Shown: piece by piece, positions 13,325 to 23,798 of the stretch
Position numbering within the stretch: the stretch's first letter is position 1
How the letters are laid out: the number at the start of each line of letters is the position of its first letter
Origin: Thelephora terrestris
Lineage: Eukaryota > Basidiomycota > Agaricomycetes > Thelephorales > Thelephoraceae
Direction of reading: 5' to 3'
Assembly (NCBI GenBank): GCA_015956445.1
Contig: WIUZ02000019.1
Location: 558,001-622,000, forward strand
Length of the DNA: 64,000 nt
Notes under the pieces: model-generated
What the model was told of the DNA's origin: nothing
The model's database searches: none
Seen by the model: only the letters and a program-made list of their open reading frames with translations
Made by a program: the position numbers and the translations under genes

Positions 13325-16300
13325 TGGTGTGGTGATATTCTTCCTCGCTCGCCCACCCCTCGCTTCGCGACCGATATGTTATTCACGCACTCTCCGACCT
13401 TTATTCGTATCAACTAATTGGTTCAGATCGTTATTCGTCACAGCTTTCCAGGAACGCTTTCCCAATCAGCTTTGGGGCACTGGATTTAATTCATTGACGC
13501 TCTTCATGTTTTCTTTTCTTCCCTTATCTCTGCATCCAACTCATCCTCACACAATCCAGCAAGCATCCATCATTCCACTTCTCTGCATTGCACATGACCG
13601 ATATAGATATGGGTATACCGTAAGTATAGTACACGTGGTAAATAGCCTGTATTCAGATCCTTGGGTTTTGGTTTACCACTAGCGGCGCGTTGTAGCGTCA
13701 ACATTCAATTGTGATCGGTCATCTGTTTTCACGGACCATGTTCCCTCCGCTCGGGGTGTAACACGCGACATCAGCCCGCTCGTGTTCAGGTCAGCCATCG
13801 CACGCATCGTTCGGACTGCCGCACCCACCGTCTCGACCCGACCGACGAGATACGGATTACCAACACGTTTTCCCTTCGTCATTCACGCTCAGTGATTACT
13901 GAGCGAGAAAAGCTTTCAGTGACCCTGAGTGCGTACGTAACTTTCTCCCATGTGCACCTCATGATCCATTTCCCCGCGCACCTTTTTCGGAACTTGGGAA
14001 GATTTGGGTCTTGGATCAAAAGAGTGGATGACAGGAATCCTTGAACTTCGCCAGGCCTCACCTCACGATGAGTCGAGTGTTGGAGCGTTTTGGTAAGGTG
14101 GCGTAGAAATTCATGTAGCGTTCGATTGAAGGATAATGAAGACGTACGAAGGGCATGGGCAACTGGAACATATCAACGGGCAAGGTCGTGCGTTACAACC
14201 TTCTGGCGCCATGGATGCTGTAACGAGCGACAATAGGAATTGAGATACTGCGTGGGCTGGGCGATATTTCTGTACGGAGATCAATCTGAGCGTTTTATTT
14301 CTAGGGAACTTGGCTCGGATGTCTAGATCTGGCCTAGACCTATGAAAATCCACTGGGATGGTGCTTGGGTACCCAAGTAACGCTCTACAACAATGAGCGG
14401 CCGTTTTGGCGAGGTGATTTTGGGCCAAATCGTGGGGCTTTTCACACCTGCCCCCTGACGTAAGTGAGGGCTAGAATCCAGTCTCAAGTCCAGAGGAAGG
14501 GTGTCTCTGGCTCGAATATGGGGCGAAAGTTGGGCCTCCGTTCCTTTGTCTCGGCTATCTCCGAGGTTGCAGCCCTCGTATCTGCTAGCGCGTTTCATTA
14601 TCCTCTGCACGCAGCCTTTTGGACTTCTCAACGTCGATTTCCTGATGCCACGTTGGCCTATCTCCAGTGGAACCTTCGCACGGGGCTGCTATTCATCCTA
14701 CGAGCAGCCTCTCTCGGCGGAATTTCCTGGCCCCTCCATCCTCGCTAAACCTCCCAATGCTGAATGCGACTGAATAGTAACGAAACCCATAGACGAATGG
14801 TGCCATATCATTGAAAAAGTCAACTCTTATCGTAGATCGACCCCCCTCCAACTCCCCTCCAACCATTCAAATTCCCAAGCTCCGAACTACCTTAATACAC
14901 TTCTGACCTCGTTAGTATACATACGTTTTGGTCAGCGTTGTTCATCGGTTCCACCGCAACATTGGCCTTCCCTCAAGAGATAGGTGCTTGCCGAATGTCG
15001 GAGAGACTCTCAGGAGTTCTGGGTATTTTGAGGTATGTCGGACCGCAACAAGGATGATATCGGGCACAGTTTCTCATGGGCTGAACAACGGTTTGGCTTT
15101 TCAGGACCGATGCGCCAGTGTAGATGGCAGGACACCCGCATAGTGGCCTGTGGTCTGGTCCCAATACGTGCTTGTACCCTGCGGGCAGCGGCCCTTTTGG
15201 AATAAGGCTTAAAAAATAGGCTGCAGCCGTTTCTGTCTCTCGAGCTGTGCCTTGCTGAGCACCATGTCGGAAGCCCAGCCGTGATATTGACCACTGGAGT
15301 GCAACCCTGAGACCGGTTCTCGGTAAGCGAAGCCTCAAGCTTTCGATCGCTTTTCCGGAACGTAGATAATCCTGTTGGGGATGGGACCGTATCTTAGCGG
15401 ATATCGCGAACCCATGAAAGCGGAACCATGATTCTTCCAAGTACTTCCCAGGCGCAAAGAAGCGTGCACACGACCTTGGCCTTCTAGTCACGCGAACAAT
15501 ATATAGGTGAGTCCGAAATGGGAGCATACGGATTTTGTCTTCTCCTATAGATTGAGGCGTCGATAGGTACGTTCGAATAGACGGCCCCCCTCGTTCCCAG
15601 CACCGTTTTTGGAGGGTCAGTCCGTAATAGGTCTCATTACAGATTCTTAAGAAACCATTCAGGCCACCCTTAACGTTCACCGGTTTGCAAAGATACACAC
15701 ATGGTTTCTTATCAGCAAAACCCGGCAAGCGTATCGTACTTCGGAAATAGCTTCGCACAAACCCCAGTTCCCTGCCTCGAATCCTTATCATGGTTACCCG
15801 CTTCCGCGCATATCGCTTCGCAAGATCACATTGCCGAACCCCACAGCCGGTACCTCCGGCTAACCCCGACCGCACTTTTATCGGGTCAACCTTAGGAACG
15901 ATTTGTGGCTTCTCGGTTTATCGCCGTACTTATTGGTGGAGATTTCCTCGAAGCGAGTTTGACCGAGGCGGGTTTCCGCGCGGCCCCACTGCGGAAGGGG
16001 CAGACGAAGGCGATTGACGGTGCAAGGGGACAAGAGAGGAAGTATGTAAGTGACGAGAAGCTTTATGACCGCGCCGCACGTCCAGCTAGTTCGCACTTTA
16101 AGAAGCATCGATAAGCATCTGGGACAACACTTTGGGGTATCTATAGATCGCAAGGGAAAGCATACACGTTCCAACGTATCGCACAGCAGGTTCAGGACCA
16201 TATAATAAAAGGAGACACTATAAACAAGAAGCGGGGATCAAGGGACTGGAGCGAGTGAGAGAGCATATGTACCGGAGAAGATCAGCTGCGACGGGGATCA

Positions 16301-16492
16301 ACCGAGCCACGAAGTATCGCGTTAAACAGGTGAATCATACAAGAGGAGCACGATACCGGAGAGTGACAGCCTGCGCACCGGAAGAAGGAGGGCTAAAGCA
16401 TAATTTTCAGATAATGGAAAGATATAAGAGCAAAGCAGGGAAGATGTTGTCGTGTAGGGGCATCATTGTTCCAAGTTACCCAAGAGAGCGAA
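13325..16492. other. Gene-poor stretch, 3.2 kb
   Basis: No gene could be supported on either strand. The longest open frame (minus, 14973-15875, 300 codons) is Arg/Cys-rich, matches no family I know and shows no protein-like blocks. Short plus-strand frames at 14464-14748 and 15701-15895 are likewise unconvincing. No terminal repeats or transposase-like sequence were recognised. It may be ordinary spacer, old decayed sequence or a non-coding transcript unit. Confidence 0.5.
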
Positions 16493-18118
16493 TCACACGA
16501 AAGCAGGAATACTCTTCCTTGGGACCTTCTGTTTCCCGACGCTCTCGTTCGTTGCAGTCATCTTCGCAGCCCTCAATGCCGCACTTTTATTCATGCGGGG
16601 GGCTATCGTTGGAGCGGCGAAGCTACTCGGCCTAGGTTTAGGCTTATCTCGTTTCGCTGGAGATATTGAACGAGAGGTCCTCGTGGGTTTGGTGGCTCCG
16701 TTGCCTCTGACCACGTTGGAATTCGTGTTTGCCTCGCGGAGTACAGATGTCAGGCGCGTCCCAGCAACTGACGCAGGGCGCGTTCGCCTATTTATGTCAG
16801 AGTTAGAAGGTGTACGACTGATCGCAGGCGGAGTACAGCCGCGGACTAGGTATAATATTGAGAATCAACCCTCGCAAGTAAGTATGGGCGGAAGAACTCA
16901 CAGCTCGAAGGAGGTATGTGATCCTTCATGGCCCGAAGAGCGGCACTTCGGTTAGTCCTCGGAGTCACCACGGGAACTTTTGTGCTTGCGACGGAGATTG
17001 TCTCCCTTCTCTTGTGGCCAGGCACCCCTTCGAAAGTTCCCTGAGTGAGAGGCTTCGTCCTCGCAGCGGTGTCGCTGGTGGTGCTTCGGACCGGCTTCGG
17101 GGGAGGCTTCTGACCAAGTCTGAGAGAAGCGGCACGGGTCATACGCGGAGCGATAACAGGAGGCGCAGTCGAGGCAACAACAATGGTCTCTGCGCGCTTA
17201 TGTCCCGGGACGTTAGCGAAGGTCTTCGCCAAAGCCTCTTTGCTCAGAGGGCGGCGTGGGCCAACGACTTTCTTTTCCACGGGCATACCAGCACGGAGAG
17301 CAGCAGACCTTGTGGTGCGAGGGACGATGTCAGGTTTGACATGCGTGGAAGGGAGAGGCCTGGCCTTGAACGAGGGTCGAGATCGTTTGGTACCGCCAAC
17401 GGTGGATGGGTTTGTAGCAGTCGATTGAGGGTATCCTAGCTCGGAAGATGCTGATTCTTGCAGTGCTCCCAGAACGGAGGAATCTAGTGATCGTATGGAG
17501 CCGTCGGGAAGATCGGTGGCGGGGAAGGGAGGTGAGGAAGCGAATAATGAGGCTATTTGGATCTCTGCGGTCTCGTTGTCTGGAGATCCCATAACCGCAT
17601 TTTGAGCAATGGAGGTCCCATAAAGGGCTCGAAGAGAATCGGGCTGGTGTTGTCGAGCAACTTCTGGATCAGCGGGGCCCATGAGGTTTTGCCAGACTTC
17701 TACAGCGCCTCTCCTTTCGAGGACGTAAACGCGAACGGGACCCCTACAGGCACAGGAACGTGATAAGTGTGAAGGCAGGGTGATGATGGTGAAATGCGCA
17801 CTCTGCAAAGCAAGCGGCATCATCGCCAAAGAGGTCATACATGACTTCAGGGTCGGACTCCATGTCAAACTCCATCTGCCTTTCTTTCACAATCTGTAAA
17901 ATGCGAGATGAGTTGAGCGCTTCTACCGTAACTAGATGGCTGTGGGGCTGACGCACCTCGAAGCCTGCTTCGAAGATGCGTGGTTCAATGTCAAGGCGGT
18001 TATGAAGAGCGTGCTTCTTGACGATGGCGACAGTGCGCGTTCTCGGCAATGAAGAAAGGTGAACAGGGTGACCATCTTGGCCTGTCAAATGAGTGGGAGA
18101 AGAAGAAGGAACGGACAT
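16493..18118 (-). CDS. NDPK-fold protein lacking the catalytic His, fused to a basic repeat tail
   Basis: Start is the ATG at 18118 (MSVPSSSPTHLTGQDGH). Exons join to give RTRTVAIVKKHALHN, EPRIFEAGFE, IVKERQMEFDMESDPEVMYD, FAEGPVRVYVLERRGAVEVW, NLMGPADPEVAR and PDSLRALYGTSIAQNAVMGS, which follow the nucleoside diphosphate kinase fold in order. In active enzymes the last block is RNxxHGSD with the phosphorylated His; here it is QNAVMGSP, so that His is Met, and KPDA near the start is KKHA. A phosphotransferase role is therefore unlikely. After about 150 residues a long basic tail follows, with four copies of a short motif: VPRTTRSAALR, APRMTRAASLR, TPRTNRSAALR and APRMNKSAALR, plus two copies of VPGHKRxETIxVAST. 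The last intron uses the acceptor just before FAGTRLTSVL, and the stop is at 16493. It is divergent from TAM41. Confidence 0.82.
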
Positions 18119-18319
18119 CTGAAAAAGTTTGAACAGGGGGAATGAAAACAAGTGGGTTGTGAAAGTTTAAGTGTGCTGCTTTCGGTCGTTGTAGTACGAA
18201 GGGCGTACCACCAGGGTCCATAGACCTCAAGTCTCGTGACTTGTCACGTGCAAGAGATCGGTCTCTCAGGTCTCTCGTGTCTCAGAAGCCGACCCCGCCT
18301 CCTTCACTTTCCGCTTACG
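18119..18319. promoter_or_regulatory. Divergent promoter (NDPK-like gene / TAM41)
   Basis: Only 201 bases separate the two opposite start codons (18118 and 18320), so both 5' untranslated regions and promoters must share this space. A GTCACGTG palindrome-containing element lies at 18243-18250, an E-box-like site that bHLH factors such as Cbf1 recognise in fungi; its use here is inference. Confidence 0.4.
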
Positions 18320-19696
18320 ATGATCGTCACCCGAAACCTGCATCCTCCTCGCAATGCTCGCCTCTTTTATCGTCGCTCCTTTTCTGCAGAGCCAGTCTCC
18401 CATTCTCCTACCCAGTCAACACCACCATCACCACCGCCCCTGCCAAATGCGCAAAGGCCAAGAACAAGTCGTCTGAATCCCTCTCCCAGAAGACCTGGAC
18501 CCAGCAGGAACCCGTATCTACCTCATCTTCCCCCTACCTTTGGCAAGAACCAACTTTTGCCGGTAGCAGATTCCACCCGGATGCTTTTGGAATCGATCGT
18601 CTCGAAATTCAATGCTCCCATTCGGTACGCCTTCGCATACGGTTCGGGAGTCTTTGAGCAAGACGGTTACTCGTCCGTGAAGAAGCCGATGATTGACTTT
18701 GTTTTTGCCGTCAATCACGCTTCGCATTGGCACTCCATAAACATGGCACAGTTCCCGGGACACTACCCGCTTTACTCGCGTGCCTTGGGTTCTGATTTCG
18801 TCGCACGTGTCCAGGAGATATCACCAGGACTCTGGTTCAACACTTATGTGCCCATGAACGACGTGGTACGTTGATCGACGCAAGTTGTTGTATTCCTCCT
18901 CAATGACTCTTCGTTTTGGGCAGACGATCAAGTACGGGGTAACAACAGTCGATAATCTCTGCTCGGACCTCCTGAATTGGGACGCCCTCTATCTTGCCGG
19001 CAGGATGCACAAGCCCATCAGGATCATCAAGGACGACCCACGGGTTCGACTCACCCAACAAGTAAACCTGACATCAGCGATCCGGGCCGCTCTCCTAACG
19101 CTTCCGGAAAGTTTCTCCGAAACCGAACTTTTCGAAAGGATAACCAGCTTCAGCTATGGTGGTGACATTCGAATGTTCTTGCCCGCGGAGAACCGAAACA
19201 AAGTGTCCAACATTGTTCAGAAACAGGGTCCACAATTCAAGGAGTTGTATTACCGTCTCGTGGCAGGATTGCCTGGCGTGTATTGGAAAAACCACTGTGC
19301 GCTGATCCTCCAGGACACGTCGCCGAGCGCTAGGCTAGCCCACTTGCGCAAACTTCCCTCGGGGTTGTTGAAGGGTTTCGCCTCTCCACCACAATACCCA
19401 GAGGAAGCCGCCGAGTATTGGGCGAGGCTTTCCGCCAGGCCTGACTTGGCGACGCTGGTTCAGGACGGTAAGATCACTTCACTCCATCGTTATTCCCTAC
19501 TTTTACTCACAGCATCAAAGAAATCAAGCACATCGTGAGGTACCCTTCGGCAGTCCAGACCGTCAAGGGGATCGTCAGCGCAGGGGTCGGAAAGAGCAGC
19601 CGGTACGCTGCGGACAAGATTACCAAATGGTGGCAGGCAAGCGGGAGCGGAAAGGCTCAACCGCCATCCCCACCTTCATCTCCGGAATCCTCTTAA
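18320..19696 (+). CDS. TAM41: Mitochondrial phosphatidate cytidylyltransferase (CDP-diacylglycerol synthase)
   Basis: Tam41/Mmp37 makes CDP-DAG from phosphatidic acid and CTP on the matrix side of the inner mitochondrial membrane, the first committed step to cardiolipin. Start at ATG 18320 gives a basic, Ser/Arg-rich presequence (MIVTRNLHPPRNARLFYRRS). Next comes the nucleotidyltransferase motif IRYAFAYGSGVFEQ followed by KKPMIDFVFAV, the GSG...D.IF pattern of the family. Exon 1 ends at 18865 and exon 2 begins at 18924 (MNDV joined to TIKYGVTTVDNLCSDLLNW). A second intron near 19467 joins LVQD to EIKHIVRYPSAVQT. The protein ends in PPSSPESS with TAA at 19694-19696. No damage seen. Its neighbour ALG6 converges on it with a 309-base gap. 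Confidence 0.95.
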
Positions 19697-20005
19697 GATC
19701 GATACCAGTCACTCACACAATCGCATTGCATTGCGTTCCTCTTTCGCCACTGCTACCAACCCACGCTGTCCCCGTACACTACTCTCCACTTCCACTGCGC
19801 CCCGCTTTATTTACATTTCCACATGGACATCACCCTCTCTTGTATCAGTCTTCTTTCACCGGTCCACCGTGGCTGCGGTTTTGTTAGGCACTACGCATCG
19901 CTAGATGAGAAATAAGGTATTGCACAGTACATAATCAAACTTCAAATAATGGATGTAACCTGTCATACGTTAACCGTCTACCGGGACAGCCCGCACCTCG
20001 CGGCT
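19697..20005. other. Convergent 3' flank between TAM41 and ALG6
   Basis: 309 bases shared by two converging genes. A pyrimidine-rich stretch follows TAM41 and an AT-rich patch (about 19905-19960) could supply polyadenylation signals for either strand. No gene seen. Confidence 0.4.
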
Positions 20006-23000
20006 TCAATCGGAAAGTGGTGGTAAGCCCTCCGGGAAATTTGGCGCCCTCTTTCGGACGCTCGACACGCCCAAACTCTGCACCCTGTTCCGTAATCGGT
20101 CCGAGGGGTGTTCCCCCAAACCCAGATTCAACCCGAGCCCTGGAACCGAGGTGTCTTCTCCAGCTTCCACCCGCCCAACGCGATCCGAGTGGAGCGGTCT
20201 GTCCCACCCAGTGCCAACAGGCATTTTCCCCCTCGTTCTCGTGCTAGCACTCGACCATGTTCGTTCTCTAACTCCAGGCCTGTGTGGCCCGAATGTTGCG
20301 GGCGGAGAGCCGATCCTCCTATTAAAGGAAGACAGAGGCGAAAGAGACGAGTCCCTCGCGGAAGACAAAGACCTGAAATCCCGATGATGGACCATATGTG
20401 GGTGGGTTCTCCAGGGCGGGGCGGCGTTGGCGTGGTTCGCGGTCGAAGATGAGGTGAGATGTGAGCTCGTAGCGGTATGAGAGGTCCCTGGGTTCCCACC
20501 ACCGAGGCCAGCGATCGCCCAACCGACTTCGACTCCGGATTTGATGGACCAAAGCCAGACTAGACCGAAAACTGGGGTGCTAACCAAGACGTTCAAAACC
20601 GGGAAGAGGTCAGGGTATCGAGCTGGTGGTTGGATGAAAAATTCCAAGAGATGGAGGGCGATGCACGCAACCGAGACAACCTACAACACGTTGAACCAGA
20701 GTCACAGCGACTGCTACCGAATCACTCACTAGCGAAAGAAATTGGCAATATGTCCTCGGACGCCTGAAGGGCGTGTACCCCAAGGCAGCGTTCCACAGGA
20801 CCGTCAACGCGAAGTATTGAACCCCCAGCCCATCCCTTTTCAGCAGAGGCCACATGCTAAGAGAGGGTAAGAAAATAAGCCAGTCATTGTTCGACGGCAT
20901 TCGACAAGGCCTCACCTAAAGACAGCAACGTTATTAGTCAACATTCCCAATTCCCACGTCGTGCTTTCCACACTCCCAGAGGCTCCAACCATGATCAAAG
21001 TGAGCGGTAATAACGGCACAAGAATCGTCTTCTCATGCACCTGAAAGGAGAAAAGGAAGAACGACATCGACGAAGTGAGCATAGAAAAGAGTAGGAGGGG
21101 GAAGAGAGGCCCTGGTCCCGTGGTAGGCGTTTCATTCCGCTCTTCTATCTTTGTCGATGGGGTCGGTTCCGTCACACTAAGACTCTCCTTCCCCGTCGAA
21201 ACTCCAGGACTGGTCGGAGGGGCTACCACATCATCCTTTATCCGCGAGCTGTACCCTGTCCTCAACAACCCCACGACCGCAGGCAGGAACCCAACCGCCG
21301 TCAGAAGCGTCGAAATCTTTACTAAGGTCCCAGGACCGGCAAGGTTACGCCATTTGAGGACCACGTTAGAGAAACACCAGAAGTTTGCGACCTTGTCCTC
21401 GAAAAGTCCACGAGAGAATGGGAATATCCTTGTGACGGGGTCGAGAATTGCCGTGGGGGAGGCGAATGGTGGGAGGAATGGCAGGAATAGAAGAATGAAC
21501 GATGCGACGGTCATGACGCCAAGCTGAACGAAGAGTTTTCCCCTGTATGGCGTGATCAGCGAAGAGGAGAGAACGGGGGATGATGTGACCGACCCGTTCT
21601 TCTGACCAAGGTAAATACACTTGGCGAGCAAGTACGACCCAATCGCCGGTGCGTAATACAACGCCATCTGCTTGAAACCAAGACTTGCGACGAAGAAAAC
21701 CGCAGCGATGACATCCTGTCCCTTGGACATGTAATTGACACTCAGAAGCGTCAACGCTGCCACATCAAAGCGTGATTAACCAAAACGTGTTGCGAGAATT
21801 TTCCAGAGGGGGCCCACCTAACATGACAGAGTTATATTGGAAATGCCCAAAATCGATCAAAAGCAGCGCAGGTTGCGTCAGGAGAATAACCATGGTGAGA
21901 TTCTTTCCTCTTGGATCTTAGCATTGACGTTCCAAAAAACCGGAAATGACATCGTAAGGGAAGAACATCCTCACCTGTGTTCGTATCGACCTCGTGGGTT
22001 GAGTCGCACGCGTGAACGTGAACACGGCCCAAACGTACAGTAAATCGCAGATCAAGACGGTCGCACGCATGTAGACTTTGCTCCCATCCGTCTCCATGCC
22101 ACGCGAAGCGTCGAGGGCGAACCACGAAGGTTCTATCCACGACCCACTGCACACGCAAGAAAAGAGAACAGTCATCAGAGTACAGTTCACCCAGCGAGGC
22201 AACCGCCGATGTACACTTTACCGCAGAGCCACGAATGGTATGCCGTCAAAGGTGGATAATCGAGTCCCCAATATTGCAGATCGTAGGTGTACCATTGCTG
22301 GAACGGGAGATGGGTAGTTATCTCCATCCAATGCCTTTGAGCCTCGTAATCGCCAAACATCGGTGGGGTGTCCCGTCCTAGAGATGGAAATTTAGCTGTA
22401 TGCGCCCTTAGAACCAAGCTCGACGACTTGCCAGAATACGACCCCAACCCCGTAGCCCACTTGACCCAGGTCGTGGAAAGCAGCACGCACGGTAAAATCC
22501 AGCGCTTGACCCCATCCTTATGCATCCACCTAATCCATCTCCTCGCGAACCCCCCCTCCCAACCCGGATGTTCCTTCACATGGCGGTCAGCCACGAACCG
22601 CGCCAAGCTCGTCGAATGGCCAGCCCCACCCCCATGCGCTTCCCGCTCAGCCAGAGGCCCGATGCTCGAAGATTTCCTGAGCCTTCTCGTTATTGACGGC
22701 AGGCGATCACGCGGCCGGATGGACGGAGACGTGAGGGACGCATGCATGTGATTTGTCGCCGCGTGCATGGTCGAGTGGTTTGAAAACGCGGAGCGGTTCG
22801 AGGGCGCTGGCGAGGGAGTGTCTGTTCGTAGCCACGGCAGGCTCTCTTGGGCAGTGATGCTGCTGTGTTTGCGAGGGATGGGAGAGATGATCTCGGATTG
22901 TTCGCTATCTGACCTGGATCATGGATGGGGGGACAACCTCAGCCGTCAGCTCGGCGGGAGGAGGAGAAGGAGGAGGTCAGCGTGTGGCTTTGGAGACTTA

Positions 23001-23243
23001 CATGACAAGGCTACGTGTGCTCAGTGGGGATATGCCACGGCTGAATCCAGAATGTGAGAGAGGATCCTCAACGTTTGGGCCGTTTGAGGTTGACATGGCG
23101 GATTGGGATTCGTGTTGTGGCAGAGAGACCACCCCGTTCGTGCTACTGCTGCCGCCGCTAGGCCTAAACCGAGAGCTGCTCTTTCTCGTCCGAGATTTAA
23201 GCGAGAGGTTTGGATTTGAAGAGTAGACCGCAGATTCGTCCAT
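20006..23243 (-). CDS. ALG6: Dolichyl pyrophosphate Man9GlcNAc2 alpha-1,3-glucosyltransferase
   Basis: ER-membrane enzyme adding the first glucose from Dol-P-Glc to the lipid-linked N-glycan precursor. Exon 1 starts [17 protein letters not shown] at 23243 and ends at a GTAAGT donor near 23003. Joining to [18 protein letters not shown] restores the frame, giving a long polar cytoplasmic N-terminus. Then come [31 protein letters not shown] and [20 protein letters not shown], the luminal signature of the ALG6/ALG8 family (ALG6 by the [12 protein letters not shown] form). Downstream exons hold [39 protein letters not shown] and [14 protein letters not shown], with many hydrophobic segments, and near the end [17 protein letters not shown] and [19 protein letters not shown]. 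The final 140 residues to the stop at 20006 are unlike the family (His/Ser/Arg-rich), so the true stop or a last intron may lie earlier. Confidence 0.92.
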
Positions 23244-23798
23244 CGTCAGCCTCGTTCGTCGTGTCGGAGTCGTGGGTCGTGGTTCCAAGTTGTGTGATGT
23301 CTCGGAGGCAAATCTCAGTCTTTCTCGATCGATGGCTAAGTGTACAATCTCGCAATCGCCCACTCCCGCCAGGTTTTTCAAGAAATATGGATATCAACTG
23401 TAGCTAAGTCCAGTGTCACGCATGTGCATGAACCACTAGACCACAAAGAGCAATTGACTTTAACAAGAGGACATGACTACGAGCCAAGAAACAAGAGAGC
23501 ACAACATGCACGACAGCTAACAAGTACGGGGGCGAATTTGCAAGGTATCAAGAAAAAACTGGTGACTGAAACACACAGCAGAGGGAACGCAGTCAAAAGG
23601 CTGTCCGAGGTAAGGGGGAGGGGGAATATACACGTGCAGGCATTATCGGGGTACAAGCACAAACCTCATGGGGATGGAGATCGTTGGGATGAACGGAGCG
23701 AAGGCACACTGCAATTGAGAGCCGCGCGCAAACAAGCAAGGAAAAAAGGAACCACGAACCACTTACGTTCCTTCGTCAGGAAGGGCGGCACGAGATAT
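23244..23798. other. Spacer between Rax1-like and ALG6 genes
   Basis: About 555 bases between two genes transcribed in the same (minus) direction. It must hold the ALG6 promoter and the 3' untranslated region of the RGS gene. Open frames on the plus strand here are shadows of low complexity. Confidence 0.4.

Noticed and set aside
14973-15875. 300-codon open frame on the minus strand
   Set aside because: Arg/Cys-rich composition, no recognisable blocks, and no supporting neighbours or splice structure; long open frames arise by chance in GC-balanced DNA.
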